64,000 nucleotides of DNA from Mesostigma viride (GCA_009746045.1 RPFO01000774.1:501970-565969); one strand, 5' to 3'. Positions 1 to 12,365 are shown, counted from the first letter of the stretch. The notes: generated by a model from the letters alone, not told the origin. Translations and numbers: made by a program.

Positions 1-223
1 GAGCTGTCCTCTACTGTAAGCATGGCAGACGAGGCGGTAGTGCAGCGGCTGTCCTCAGAGGCAATAACCTCCGCCTGCTGACTTCTACCCTGGCTTGCAA
101 TGGGCCGCGGGGGCTGTGAGGAGACAATAGGATCGCGTACCCAGGGAAGGCTTCAGGAAGGTGCTTATTATCGCAAATGGCAGCCCATTTCTCCTTCAAT
201 CTATGCAGGCTCGATGCCACCAC
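1..223 (-). mobile_element. LINE family D fragment (C-terminal ORF2 region)
   Basis: Read on the minus strand this encodes a degenerate piece containing KEKWAAICD and a K-HLPE motif. The same segment recurs at 28778-29047, where it ends in an acidic SSDEDY tail. It is the C-terminal end of a non-LTR retrotransposon ORF, clipped by the window edge and frame-damaged. Function beyond membership of this LINE family is not visible. Confidence 0.6.
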
Positions 224-513
224 AGCTGCATAATACAGTATATACAGTAGTTTGCTTTTCTTTGGTCCAAGTTATCTAACTAACGGTGTCTTCTTGCATC
301 TAGGAAGTCACTTTGCATTACACATTGCCTCTCTGGATCATGTGTGCATCACATGCATGCCTTGCTCATGCATGCAGGTTGAGATAGAGGCTTTATACAC
401 AAGAGGAGTTGGCTTCCTCGCTGAGAGGATTGCGCAGAAGATAGTTCGACAAGATTTCTTGTGACATTCAGGAATCAGGGCTCCACAGGAACATTAATTA
501 GTTCATCGATAGG

Positions 514-532
514 CACGTGACTGCGTCACGTG
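514..532 (-). repeat. LINE family G 3' hairpin fragment
   Basis: CACGTGACTGCGTCACGTG is a perfect 8-bp inverted repeat around a 3-nt loop. It recurs at 6303-6322, 31079-31098 and, degenerate, at 54250-54272, each time next to TTAA-type tails, so it marks the 3' end of a short interspersed family. Confidence 0.5.
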
Positions 533-550
533 GGTGCGAATTCATATGAA

Positions 551-866
551 TAAGTATTAAGTACTTGTGTGTCATGCGCATGGGCATGCCACGGAGTTCA
601 ATGCTACATGATCTCATCAGAAGTTAAGAATTTCACGAAAGTTACAAATATATCGTCTGCATCATGCCCCAGCGCCATATAGTCACCATAGGGGGATATC
701 AGATCCCCATCTGAGCTGTCCTCGATACTGTAATGGCAGACGAGGCGGAGTACGTAGCGGCTAGATCGATCCTCAGCTAGCTAGGGGCAATAACCTCACC
801 CTGCGGACTTCTACCGGCTGCATGCTAGCTTTGGGCGCCGGGGGGGCCGTGGGGATAAAACTGGAG
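551..866 (-). mobile_element. LINE family D 3' end (5'-truncated)
   Basis: On the minus strand this runs from the ORF C-terminus with the acidic SSD-type end through the 3' UTR to the TACTCCGTGGCATGCC hairpin region. It matches 28661-29047, 7130-7520 and 58125-58293. It abuts a family C fragment in the opposite orientation at about 866. Confidence 0.6.
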
Positions 867-1890
867 CCCCCCGCATCGGCCTGGCCTGGGCCAGGCTCCG
901 TTCGCTCACCACCTACTGGCGCTCGAAGGGCCTGGGCGAGCACCGCAAGCGCATGCTCTTCAAGGTCCTCGTCCTCACGGTGCTTACATATATGGCGCTG
1001 AGGCGTGGACACTCACGGACACACTGGCAGCTAAGCTCGACGCAGGATGCTCCGACAGGTCCCGAATGTAGGGTTTTCCCAGCGTAGGTCATTAGAGTCT
1101 TTGTATCAGGGTATGCCTCGTATTTCGGATGAGATTAGGCAGCGTAGTATAGCATTTGTAGGACATCTTCACTCGCACCAGCCAGGTCGACACCGCCCTT
1201 GGTCTGGCCGGCCCCCAGCGGCTTGGCCAACCAGCTAGGGCGGCATATTTTGACCTGGCCTGGCCCGGTGGCCCCAAGAAGGGGCATTCCCAGGAAGCTA
1301 GGTAAACCTGCCATGAACTACACCCATGCAGATGTTGCTGGCCGACCTAGTGGTCCCAGCTCAGTTTGAACACCGCATCCTGGCACTCCCTCTCCCTTCT
1401 TTGGACTGCCATGCAGAACACTTGAAGTGGTGGCAGCTAGAAGATTGTCCAGGCTCACACGCCAGCCCCTGTGGGCAAGGGCCACCCCCCCCCCAATTGA
1501 GGAAGGGGCGTTTTGCTGAGTAGCTTGTACAGTGAGGATTTTTATAGACTATATAGCTTAGACATCCAGATGTTGCTGGATGACCTAGTGGTCCCAGCCC
1601 AGTTTGAGCACCGCATCCACTCTCTCTCCCGTCTTTGGACTGCCATGCAGGACAAGACGCGGTGGAAGAAGATTGTCAAGGCGCACACGCCCGACCCTGT
1701 GGGCAAGCCCCCTCCCCCCAAGCGGAGAAGGCGTTTTGATGATCGAGTAGTGTAGTTAGGATTTTCTAGACTAGATAGCTTAGAGTTAGGATAGTTCGAT
1801 CACGCGGCTTCCTCCACCCCATCCATCATGGAATATGTGCTACATGACCTCCCCACGGAGGCATGTTATAATTTAATTTAATTCAATTTA
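867..1890 (+). mobile_element. LINE family C copy, RT thumb/C-terminus plus 3' UTR
   Basis: Plus-strand remnant of a non-LTR retrotransposon. The part after the RT active site is recognisable (IGLAWARLRSL, LGEHRKRMLFKVL) but is broken by frameshifts. The C-terminal module QMLLxDLVVPAQFEHRI occurs twice in tandem (1326-1523 and 1563-1755), each with a Pro/Lys-rich end, so the 3' part of the element was duplicated. The 3' UTR follows from 1755 to a hairpin near 1846-1866 and an AT-rich TTAATT tail. Non-functional. Confidence 0.65.
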
Positions 1891-2000
1891 ATAGCTTAGA
1901 GTTAGGTTAGTTCGATCACGCGGCTTCCTCCACCTCCACCCCCCATCAAGGAATATGTGCTACATGATCTCCCAAGGGAGTCATGTTGTAATGTACCACC
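1891..2000 (+). mobile_element. LINE family C, second 3' UTR copy
   Basis: Repeats the 3' UTR immediately upstream (the TTAGAGTTAGGTTAGTTCG motif to the CATGATCTCCC hairpin and the TTGTAAT end). It appears to have inserted at the AT-rich tail of the preceding copy. Confidence 0.55.
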
Positions 2001-2061
2001 TGTGTACGTCACCTTAATAAGCGACATCACAGCCCAAGTTCGGTCCCTCTAGTAGCTCTCG

Positions 2062-2270
2062 CCGCAAGAAGCTGGTGGACACCTCCTGGTCGCTTGACGA
2101 CGACCTGACGCCAGCCCAGCAGCAGCAACGCCGCGATCAGTGGCCCGACTACATCCGCCACAAGACCAAAACCGAGAAGCCCCACTAGTGTACTGGCGCG
2201 GGGCGGGGACCTTTATGTCAACAAGAAACTGTGGAAGCCCCCCCGGGCTTCCCCGGGATAGAGCACTCAA
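2062..2270 (+). mobile_element. LINE ORF1 C-terminal fragment
   Basis: Plus-strand reading gives SWSLDDDLTPAQQQQRRDQW and then a KTEKP stretch, matching the C-terminal end of the ORF1-like protein at 26180-27175 (LTPAQQQQRRDLWPEYLRHK). It is a short, 5'-truncated and frameshifted ORF1 remnant. Confidence 0.6.
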
Positions 2271-2489
2271 GCTAGTTGTCTAGCTGGGGGCAATCGATTA
2301 TGGGATATAGCTTAGGCATTACAGCACTTGAAACGACATTAGCGCACAGCGTTTTAGTACCTTCAATTAATTAGCTCTGGCACCTTGTGGTCATCACTTG
2401 CGCGCCTTAATTAGCCGACGTCTTGAGCCCACCTCACATTTGTAGCATGCATAATAAGCTATATGCGTTGCAGCCTGGCCTACCTTTAT

Positions 2490-3059
2490 GAATCATTAAT
2501 GAATTAGTTAGACTCGTGCTCCCGTTGCCGGGGAGTCACGGAGCATTAACCCCGATGAATGGATGGATGGATGGATGGATGGATGGATGGGTGCAAACAG
2601 TCCTACCGGTCTAATCTATCTACAACAGCTATCTACAACATCTATCTACAAAATCTATCAATGTTCATCAACTCTACGTACCCTAGGGCCGGATCTGTCG
2701 AGCGTGCCTCCCGCGGGTTTGCACACGCGGGCGCTTCCCCACGGGGGGGGGCTCGTTGTCCTCTATGACCTGGGCCCACTTGGCCTTGTCCATCATCTTC
2801 TTCCAAATCACGGAGAGGCCTAGGCCCCCCATGACAGTCCTCTAATTGCTGTAATGCTGTTCTTTGAAGCCTTCAAATTGAAGGTGCGGGCCTTGCGGCG
2901 TCTAACATCACGGGGCTCGGCCCACCGGTCAGGAGGTCGGTGCCTGCCAGGCTGAGCAGCTAGGCGCAGTCCCTTAATTATTAGGGGGGGCCACGTGATC
3001 TGTCTACCTGGTTGGTGCTCGAGCTAGGTGCCCTACGAGCTGCAGGCGCCGCTAGCTGC
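2490..3059 (-). mobile_element. LINE family E copy A, 3' part
   Basis: Minus strand. It carries the TTAA-type tail, the GCTCCGTGACTCCCC hairpin end, a (GGAT)n stretch at 2558-2590 and the coding end (WKKMMDKAKWAQVIED read on minus near 2760-2805). It is collinear with 31471-31970 and continues on the far side of the inserted transposon at 4786. Confidence 0.65.
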
Positions 3060-4785
3060 TTAACTCGTCGTCTGTCCCTGGTCCTAATTTTAGGACTGAG
3101 TTCAACTCAGTCCTAATTTTAGGACCTAATTTTGAGGTTTTGTAGAAAATTCGCCCCGGTCGGAATATTTGGCAGAAAAATTTTCTCAAAATTTATTCAA
3201 ATACTACTTGAAAAGATCTTTCTTGGACATATTTTTGGGATTTTTTTGGATTTGATTTGGGCGTCTAACCGTACGGTGAAAGTACAGGTGGTAAGGGTAC
3301 ATTTTCACGCGAAACGTGAGTTCCGGAAATGCACGACCTAGCCATGGCGGCTTGCGCCCATGCATGCAGTTTACGTTTTCGGACGATTTTGCGGGCCAAA
3401 CCCAGGAAATAGATTTTTTATGTCCTAAAGATGATACAAGTGAATTTTAACCTCGCGGGGATGCGATTTACTGGGTGTCGGCACTGTTCTTGCTGGAAAA
3501 ATCTGCGATTAGGCAGGTCGACGGAATGGATTACTACAATTGATTCCCGGATCAAATCGAAGGGTTTATAGGTTTCTTTCTACCTTTTATCATGTATTGT
3601 CGTAGGTTAAGTCTAGTGGCAGTAAAGATTTGATGATTTCGACCACTCTGTCACGTCATGGTTTGTGTGCCGCAAAGTGCCACTTTTGCAGGCACCGCCT
3701 GGGCCAAGGTAACGCCAGCCGTGCCAGGTAAAGCTGGAATATCGCTGCTTCATCGTTTCTTGGTATTCTTACATGAGTTTAAGCTTGCGATGCGCTGTCA
3801 GTTTTGAGTCTTGCTGCTCTTTCTTGACCGTTGCCTGCCCCTCTCTAAAACCATCTTTTTAGATGATCTTACCAGGCATTTGCCTTACCGTAGCGTGGCT
3901 GTACAAGGTTTTAGGTGCTGAATGGGTTAAAACACTTTCATAGATGTTAGTTATTCTCTTGCTATGTTCATACTGCATGATTGTGTGGTCATGGGCTGCG
4001 TCAAGGGTACTGTCAAGCTTATACGGGTGAGTGAAAAATCATGGTGATAAACCACTGTCATCATGTGCCAGCAGGTATCCTGGCCATGTCATGGCAAGGT
4101 AATACAGTTTTATCCATGTCCATTCTTGTAAAGAACAATTAAATGTGACTAACCTACCCATTATATCGGTGGTTATTACTTATAATACATCCCTTTGTAG
4201 CTACGTATCCATACGCATTCCCTACATGTATGCATAGGCTTTCACACATAATAAGGTACAATATAACTGCAATATGATGATGCAAGTATGTTTTCCTATT
4301 ATGCCTGAAGGGAAATGGGCTGATTGACATGGTTTGTGGCCACGCTACTATGTAGTATGACCGCACTTACATGCTTGCAAATTGCTAGCATGGCCCAGTC
4401 CTATGTATAGGACTGGCAGTATTTGGCGTGTTTTAGGCAGTGCCAGTGGCCAAATTGAGTCCAGTTTTTTGCCACAGGTCAAGAACTATATTTTTTACAT
4501 GCCTGTATTTTTTTAACATGCATATGGAATTTATTCAATTTTTGCCACTCGTGCTTCCACACAAAAATGCAAATTCGCCGACGGTGCCATACATCCATGT
4601 AATTTTTAGGAGTTTGGGTCAAGTTTTCACTGATGTAGTATTTTTGCCAGCAAGAGGACATCAAATACTCCATAGACCCACATCTAAGCATCTTGGATGG
4701 ACCCCCCACCTAGTCACTACACACGGTTGAAAAAGGTCAACTCAGTCCTATTATTAGGACTGAGTTGGGACAGACGACGAGTTAA
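3060..4785. mobile_element. Non-autonomous DNA transposon with TTAA target duplication (piggyBac- or Kolobok-type)
   Basis: Terminal inverted repeats CTCGTCGTCTGTCCC (3064-3078) and its reverse complement (4767-4781) are flanked by TTAA at 3060-3063 and 4782-4785. Inside each end lies a near-palindromic block built on AGTCCTAATTTTAGGACT-like sequence. The host LINE reads straight across the site in an uninterrupted copy at 31960-31970, with a single TTAA, which gives an empty site. The interior (1.7 kb) is AT-richer than its surroundings and has no ORF longer than 96 codons, so no transposase is encoded here. TTAA duplication is known for piggyBac and Kolobok; the ends alone do not decide which. 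Confidence 0.8.
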
Positions 4786-5960
4786 TGGTGCTGGTGATAT
4801 ATATATGGCATGCCAAGGTACAGCTAGGTCCTCATTGCGGACATGAGCAGCATATCCTCACTATGCATGAAAATGGATCGCATGCATGTTGGTGACCGCG
4901 CCGTCCAGCTTGCGCGGGCCAGGTCGGCGGTGAGGGTCCACGTCTCGGCCCCATACGTAATGAGAGTTCAGTCCTGAAGGACGAGGACCTTAAACAGGTC
5001 CTGTTTCTCGATCTTGCCAAGGGGCTCAAGTGTGCCACACTGGCCCGGGATCAATTGGCGTAAGGCGTGCCAGGCGAGGGAGATCGATGCGGTGGTCCAC
5101 ATCAGCCTCGCAGCTTGGAAGCAGCTGGCTGCCCAGCAGCTTGACATGCACGGTCCCGATACAGGACTCGAGAGCCGTCAAGGAGAAAGAGGGCTGGCAG
5201 TTGGTACGTGGGTGAGCCCTATCGCCAGGGCCTCTTGTCTTCTTGCTGACCTCAAACCCCACTGCACGGGCGCCTCGATAGCCAGGCAGTCAAGCCTGCA
5301 CGTCTGCACGTGCCCAGTGTCCTCGAAGAGGGTGGTGTCGTCTGCATAGATGATGTCCGCCAGCCGAATCTCCGTTTCCGCCCCGCCATGCCAGAAGCGG
5401 TTGGCAACCTGCACCCCCGGTTCCCTACCCAGGATGCGGGCAAATCTCTTGCGCGCCTGAATCATTACGTATTCAACCACAATAATGAACAACAGGTAGT
5501 AGGGCGACAGCACGCATGCATGCAGCCCTGCCACACACCCTTCTGTAAAGGGCATGGTGGCGTGGTCCCGTAGGAAGTGCGCACCGAAGTGGTGGACCCT
5601 TCATACAGGTTGCGGATGACAGCAATAAGGGGGCGGGGGATCCGGAACAGCTCGAGGATGTCCCATAGCGCAGGCCAGAAAACCGAATCGAAGGCTTTGA
5701 TGAAGTCCACCAGCACACTTGGGTGCAGAGGGGACTCACCAGGCTGAAGGCGTTGCAGTTCCTCCACAAGTCGGCGAGTAGCGAAGAGCGCCTGTACTGT
5801 GCTGCGACCTGAACGGAAGCCGTGCTGAGTCTCGCTGAGGTGACCGTCCAGGGCCGTGCGCAAGCGGTTCAGGATGAGCCGCATATTAAGCTCAGCTTGA
5901 GGGGCCGGGCACTTTGGATGCACACCCCTCTGTAGTTACCGGGGTCGGCTGGCGACCCCT
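4786..5960 (-). pseudogene. LINE family E copy A, reverse transcriptase part
   Basis: Minus strand. It has reverse transcriptase motifs in order: GFRSGRSTVQALFATRRL, then VDFIKAFDSVFW, then LQKGVWQGC, then IIYADDTTLF (the YADD catalytic box). Small insertions (duplicated ATGCATGCAT-type patches near 5510-5525, and others) shift the frame between palm blocks, so it is dead. It is nearly identical to copy B at 31471-32967. The 5' end near 5960 lacks the endonuclease domain. Confidence 0.8.
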
Positions 5961-6084
5961 TCTTGTTCTTGTACAGCATCGTGCGAAAACTGTGTTGCCA
6001 TGCAGGCCGCTGGAGGCGGTTGCGACGACAGCAGAAGGCGGCTGCAGATATCCCGGAAGAGCAGCATAACACCAGTGATCTATC

Positions 6085-6345
6085 CCGGAAGAGCCTGGCC
6101 TACCTATGGTATTGCACTGGTTGTATTGCATCGGCCCACAGTGTTGCGCCGGGCGGCATGATGCACGGCCATGCCGTGGAGAGAGCGCTCTGTGGCCTGC
6201 CCATGCAAGTTTGCGGCAGTGATCGAGAGAAGCTAGGGCGCCCTCCCTCCTTCTCGCTATGTATATATTGTTGAAGGTTCCTTTATACTCTGTCTTGGCA
6301 CCCACGTGACGCAGTCACGTGCTTATTAATTAACTAATGTTATAA
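6085..6345 (+). mobile_element. LINE/SINE family G 3' end
   Basis: Plus strand. A non-coding segment ends in the CACGTGACGCAGTCACGTG hairpin at 6303-6322 and an AT-rich tail (TTAATTAACTAATG). The same ~250 bp lies inverted at 31060-31290. Only 3' ends are present in this window, consistent with 5' truncation during target-primed insertion. Confidence 0.5.
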
Positions 6346-6369
6346 TGTAAATTAATTTTAATTTAATGC

Positions 6370-7545
6370 ATGCCCCTCAGTCAGGAAGGTGCTTATTGCA
6401 GACGGCAGCTCATTTCTCCTTGTCTAGATATTATATTCGCCCTTTACTGCTCAGTCGGTTCGAAGCTGGCTTGTACATCTTTGACGGTCGCGAAAAGGGC
6501 GGCGCGGTGGCCAGCTGATTACCGCCTGTCCGACCTGATTTTATGCTGATGATCCCCCCCACATCAAGCGCCCCGAGCACATTCAGACCTGGCTGGACTG
6601 TCTGGGCTGGAAGGCGCGCGGGCCGCGGTGGGGTTGGAGATTAGGGTCAATAATGAGGCGATGGTGATTGGGGCTACCAGTTGCCCGCCTCAGGCGGGGC
6701 CGCGGCTGCTAGACGGGACCCCGTTTCGTGATCCCTTCAAACTGATGGGCCGGGAGCATGCTCCCCGACGGACACCGCCGACGATGTGGCCGGATCGATC
6801 GACACCCCCCATCGGCCTGGCCTGGGCCAGGCTCCGTTCGCTGAAGTACCTACTGGCCGACACTCGAAGGACCGGCTGCAGGCGAGGATCGAGCGCAAGC
6901 GAGTGCTCTTCAAGGTCCTGGTCCTCACGGTGCTCACCTATGGCGCCGAGGCATGGACGCGCACGGATCGACTTGTAAGCTGGCCACCCGGCTGGACGGC
7001 ACGTTTTACACCTGATGCTCCGACAGGTCCTGAATGTAGGTTTTTCCACACATGCATAGGTCATTGGAGTCTTTGTATAAGGGTATGCCTCGCATTACAG
7101 ACGGGATTGAGAATGCAGGGCTTAGAACTGGTCCGATTATCTGCGCTCGCATGATAGACAAGGGGAAATGGGCTCCCGTCTGCGATAAGCACCTTCCTGT
7201 GCGTGGGCCCGGGCATGCTCCTGTATTCTCCCTGCATGGGCCCCACGGCCAATTGCATGGTAGAATGCGCACGTAGAATTAAGTCCGCAGGTGGAGGTTA
7301 TTGCGGCCCATGCAGGCTGAGGATAGCCGCTACACTAGCTACCGCCTCGTCAACCATTGCGGTAGAGGACAGCTCAGATGAGGATTATACCGGCCCCCCT
7401 CTAGTGACGATATATGGTTGGGCCGGGCATGATGCAGACCATATTTGTAACTTTGGTGTAATAGTTTTTTCTAATATGAGATTAGCATAGTACTCCGTGG
7501 CATGCCCATGCGCATGACACGCAACTTACTTACTTACGGATGAGA
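6370..7545 (+). mobile_element. LINE family D/C composite copy
   Basis: Plus strand. It contains a damaged RT region (HIQTWLDCLGW, IGLAWARLRSLKYL, then VLTYGAEAW), the GMPRITDGIE segment, the family D C-terminus (ARMIDKGKWAPVCDKHLP, then SSDEDYTG) and the family D 3' UTR. It ends in a (CTTA)n tail at 7518-7541 that runs directly into family C sequence. Frameshifts and stops are frequent. Confidence 0.6.
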
Positions 7546-8057
7546 TTAGGCAGCTAGCGTAGGATTGTCAGCATTCGTAGGACATCTTGCTCGCACGAGT
7601 CAGGTAGACCTACACCGCCATTGGTCTTGCTGGCCCCCAGCGGCTTGGCCAGCCAGGGCGGCATATCCTGACCTGGCCTAGATGGCCCCAAGGACATTCC
7701 CAGGTCCTGCCTTGAGCTATACACAGCATACGTACAAATCAGAATACACAGCAGCTGCTGGCCGACCTATAGTGCCCCCAGCCCAGTTTGAACACCGCAT
7801 TTCCTCCCTCTCTCTTGCTTGGACTGCTGTGCAGAACAAGAAGAGGTGGCAGACCATTGTCTAGGCCCACACGCCAGCCCCTGTGGGCAAGCCCCCCCCC
7901 CTCCCAGGAGGAAGGGTGCTTTGCCGAGTAGGGTAGTTAGGATTTTCTTGATTAGCTTAGAGATAGCTTAGTTAGGTTTCACGGCTTCGCTCGCCTCCAT
8001 CCATCAAGCAAGGGAATACGTGATACATGATCTCCCCACGGAGTCATGTTATAATTC
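7546..8057 (+). mobile_element. LINE family C 3' end
   Basis: Plus strand. It begins inside the coding sequence (DEIRQ-like), passes the C-terminal PAQFEHRIS module with a stop-broken lysine-rich end, and finishes with the CATGATCTCCCCACGGAGTCATG hairpin (8025-8048) and TTATAAT. The preceding (CTTA)n shows that a family D element lies immediately upstream of this copy. Confidence 0.6.
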
Positions 8058-8437
8058 AGGAAGTCAAGCCCCAGTCCTCTGGCCTGAGTGCCTTCCATGT
8101 GGCGGCGGTGTCATAGCAAATGCCCATCTGTTGCTTAGACTTACTAATGCCTTCCATGTTGCCACAAGCTCCATTGACCGAAGGCATGCACGCTGCGCGG
8201 CTTATTGATGTGTTGCTGCCTGACTTCTGGACCGTCGGGCAGCCACACGAAGCAGGAGTCAGAGCATCCGGTAGCCAGAACATAGCCCCCAGAGCCAGAC
8301 AATCCGTGGGCATGCCCACAGGAAGGCACGCAGCGATTTTCCTCGATGGACATCTGCAAAGACGTGAGCGAGTCTCTGGTGCCCCACGGCTCACCGACCA
8401 TGCAAGGTGCCAGCCGGCGCCAGCATGATGCCATGTC

Positions 8438-11400
8438 TCACTTCATCACAACGTCACTCCGCAGAATGTACTTGGTCCCTTGGGTCACCTCCAGGGCCTC
8501 GTGCAGCATGCAGCGGTCCCCATGGATGTGGAACAGTGCCAGGCCTGTCAGCGGGGCAACCTGCGGATGCCAGCATAAACTCACACAATGCCACCGTTCA
8601 ATGCGCGCACATGGCAGCGGGCGCAGAGCACAGGTAACCTAAGCAAAGGCTCTCCTTTATGCCAAAAATAAGGCAGATGCAACCCTATACGCAGCATAGC
8701 AGGACAAACTACGCACATGGGCCACGAAATGGGACCCCACCTAAAGCAAGGCCACGGTGTATCTTTGCATGCCATAGCTGTGTAATATACTTTCATGATG
8801 GTTGCAGGTAGGAGTACATCCTTACCCTCCCGGCGTCGACCATGTGAAACGCACACGTCACAATGCTTGACGCAGCGGTATGCTGATTGGGGATAAGCGC
8901 TGTGGAGCCATAGTCCCTTGGCGATGATGTCGTGAAGGGCGAGGAAGGATGCCATGGAAGGAGGATCCCCTCAGATAACCTTGGTCACTGGATAGCATGC
9001 CAGACATGATTATCAAGCAAGGCAAGACGTAGACCATCGCCACGGGGGTCAACGCCATCCATGTGCCGACATACTGGTGGGCTGTTAGGTGGACCGTTAG
9101 GTGGGCTAACTTACTGATAGCACCTTCCTCCCTCGGCCATCATAGACTGTCTGTTAGGTGGACAGTTAGGTGGGCGAACTTACTGATAGCACCTTCCTCC
9201 CTCGGCCATCATAGAAGACCGTCTCCCCTCCCACCAGGGGCGCCCGACAGCTGGCCTCGTCTCGTGCCAGGTCCACTTTCTTGGCCTTGTCGCCCTTTTT
9301 GCCCTGGCCAGGTGGCGGGGCGGCATTGGCCTGGCCCTTGCCACCCGCCGACCCCTCCCCATTGAGGTATATCAGCAGTGTGTACGTGGTGTGTGCGCGC
9401 ATGCCATCGCTGGTCATTACATCGACACTCTCGTCAATGTGGCGGCCGAAACGTTGCCCGGGCTGGTAGCGGTAGATCCGAACTGACCATGGGAAGACGG
9501 GGGGGAGGGACAAGGCAAGTCACGGCAGAAACTACCCCTTGAAGAACTCATGATGGGTGGGTTTGCCCCCGAAGACCATGGACAGGAAACGACATCATTG
9601 AAGCGCCCGTCTCACATCACACTTCCAAACTTTAAACGTACCAACATACAGCGGAGATCATGAGATGGAGCGAGGAGTCCTTAAGCCTGAGCAGAATACG
9701 CCGTTAAGGCTGGCCTCAGCCCCCACATCATCCCAGCTCAGATGCGCCCCCCCCCCCCTCATCCCCACCCCACCCCACCCAACCCCATACATGGAACCAC
9801 CTCCCCCCCCAAAACCACCCAAAGAGTGCCACCACTGCATCTCCAACTGTCTTGCCCCAAGTGCCCCGCCAACCCCGTCCATACTTCCCATCCTGACCCA
9901 ATGTACCCTGCAGTGTGCCATGTCACCATACCTCCATGAGCATCTATCGCCAGCCTCCTCCTCGTGAGGCATACTCCAACTCACGGCTAGTTTGGAACAG
10001 AACATGCTGCGCGTATTCTAGAACTGCTATCGTTATTGTGTCCTTGTAGGCACGCACCCCCTGAATGGAGATATGGACCGAATCAAAGCAGCGGATGCCA
10101 CTCACTGTTGGGGTTCAGCCCGACGGCGGTTTCCCCCAAGCGTGCCTGCCAGGGTGCAATAAGAGGGCCAAAGGGAACCCACAGCAGAGCGCAAGAGGCG
10201 GGAAGCCGTCAGGTGCAACACATGCAGGTAATCGGGATTTCACCCCACCATGCCTCAGGCCGAGTGTTGGCAAGGGCAAGCAAAGAGAGAAGGGATTTTA
10301 GTTATCATGATTGGCATATGAAAGATGGACAAAGGTAGAGGACTTATGCCATCAACAGCTGCCGTGCATGGGTGCACCATATTTTCCTGTACAACTTTGT
10401 CCCCAGAAAAAAGGATTGCGGCCGTGTGTCGATTACCCACCACACAAAGCAGCATGACTCGAGACAACAGCACACCCGCAGTTGGATCATGCTATTGCAT
10501 GACCGCGACAGCATGGCAGCGACAGCCTGGAAGATGATGTGGGTGTCCACAGGGCATGCTCCTGACCATCCCACCTGGATCTCGCCCCACACCGGCAGGT
10601 GGCACATGCCCGTGTCCTCCCAGAGTGCGGATGCCAGCGCATCGTTTTGCTCTGAGATGCGATGGTTGTCACGGTAGGCCTGCGGCAAGGGCACGGTGGA
10701 TGGTGGGCACAGGGCAGGAGGGGCAGGGGGCAGAGGGGCAGGGTGCAGAGGGGCAGGGGGCAGAAGGGCAGGGGGCAGAGAGGCAGGGGGCGGGAGGAGG
10801 GGCGGCGAAATAGGGGGTGGGGCAGGCACAAGAGCGGCAGAGTCAGGTGAGCTCGCTGCATTTGCTAGCATGACGGTGGTGGGCATGGCAGTACCAATAT
10901 TGGATGGGCCGCACATGCCCTGGTGTCCACAAGCAGGCACCCAAAAGCGATTGCCCGGCCCCATAATGAAGATGTTTTGCATTTGTGCGCACTGCCATGT
11001 CTTGCATGCACCTGCGGCATGTTCAACCATGACAAAGAAGACTTGCACTTCATCACCCTGTGCAGGAGCGAATAACCTGAACTGCCGCCAACCCGGGTAC
11101 ATCGTGTCCAAGTCTAACAACAACTAAAAACTCAATGCTTCCGGGAGAATGCTGGTTGTCTCATGGACATGCACCAGCAAAGACACCCTCACCCTGTACG
11201 TCCCTTGTTCACGCCCCCCCCCCCCAAACGGCATCCTTGTTATGCATATCAGCTCCATGCATGCAACCCAGCAGCTGTGCATTGCTGTCTGACGCGAGCC
11301 AAGACCAGTGACAAATATAGGTTGCAGCAATACAGAAGCACAGTTGTACAGTTGGCCATGGCATGGCACGTGGCTTTGTTTTTTTTTTTGCGGGGGTAAG

Positions 11401-12365
11401 CAAAAGGTTGCTACCAGCACGGCACCATGCGGTGCTTACCGTACCTCCTGACACAAGCCACGTGGGCTGTGCAGGCATGCAGACCAGACTGGGTGGGTAC
11501 ATATTTTTTTCATCCCAGCCGTGACGGTGCCAGCAGTAAATGCCCATCCCATCTGCAAACCCCATTTCCATGTCAAGAAATCGACTCTGATAGCCATGGA
11601 CAACTTGGACCTGTATCAATACGTGTGAACGCCTAACGTGTGGTAACCAGAGACTGCCTGTCGTCACCACGGTTCACCCCACCAACTCATATGGACGTCC
11701 CGCCCTCATCATGAACCAGCCCACCTCTCCTTTGGCAGCCCCTCCGCTGCCCTGCCACGCAAACCCTTTGCTCTCCGCCGCGCGGATGAACTCTGACGCC
11801 TCGGTCGCATTCAGCAGGTGGCGGACCTGGTGGTGGTTGGGGTGAGGGGGGATAGCGTGAGCAGCGGCGGCATCCAGCAGGTGGTAAGTATGACAGAGGG
11901 CTTGCCAGTAGACACACAGATAAGGTACACATCAAAGCAGCGATCAGGGACAGGCATCGCCAAAGTTGCCACGAGTGCCTGGGTGCCGACGAAGTGTGTT
12001 GTCCAACTATCATAGCACAAGGGCAGCCTCCCACACGGAGGTGGGAACGGATCCTGGAAGGGCGAAAGCTGGAAGCAGAAACATGGCTGCGTGCGACTAC
12101 GGCTACGAGGTTACCAGCTTTGTGGCTAACACTAGCACAGGGGCGGGGTTCCAAACCATAATGAGGGAATGGGTCGGAGGAGGGTGAAGGTGGGTTGCGT
12201 GGGAGGGGGGGACGCGCACCGCAATGCAGTATCGCTCGTGCACTCCAGACGTTTTTTTATTGAGCCAAGTCAAGATTGGGTGTGCTTACTGTGAACGCGT
12301 TCAGCCCGAGGCCGCATGTTTCGTGGACAAGTCCTTTCTTTCGCGATACACGAGGCCAATCATGT
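8438..12365 (-). CDS. 2-oxoglutarate/Fe(II)-dependent oxygenase (prolyl-4-hydroxylase-like superfamily), 5' end incomplete
   Basis: Minus-strand spliced gene. Exons: 12290-12365 (tentative), 11725-11826, 10575-10679, 10106-10145, 9184-9482 and 8438-8560. All are bounded by AG/GT and join in phase, giving 222 residues from VRHLLNATEASEF to the stop (TGA at 8438-8440), plus about 25 tentative residues upstream. The facial triad is visible: HxD in RFGRHIDES and the distal His in CMLHEAL. The 2OG-binding Arg lies in KYILRSDV. AYRDNHRIS, AVGLNPNIRIYRY and LVGGETVFYD match the family found in plants and algae. It is expected to hydroxylate or oxidise a substrate using O2 and 2-oxoglutarate; the substrate is unknown. 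A Gly/Lys-rich insertion interrupts the core after TLLIYLNGE. The gene is divergent from the PTB gene. The start codon exon was not found. Confidence 0.85.
8561..9083. other. Oxygenase intron, no other feature
   Basis: Last intron of the oxygenase gene on the minus strand. No conserved coding segment, repeat family or RNA gene was recognised in it apart from the duplication at its 5' end. Confidence 0.5.
9084..9223 (-). repeat. 69-bp tandem duplication spanning an exon end and its 5' splice site
   Basis: The 69-bp unit starting at 9084 is repeated at 9153 with few differences. The second copy contains the last ~40 bp of the oxygenase exon 9184-9482 and its GTAAGT donor (9178-9183). The first copy lies in the downstream intron and carries a second intact CAGTAAGT donor (9109-9114). 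Use of the distal donor would read into a stop codon. Confidence 0.85.
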
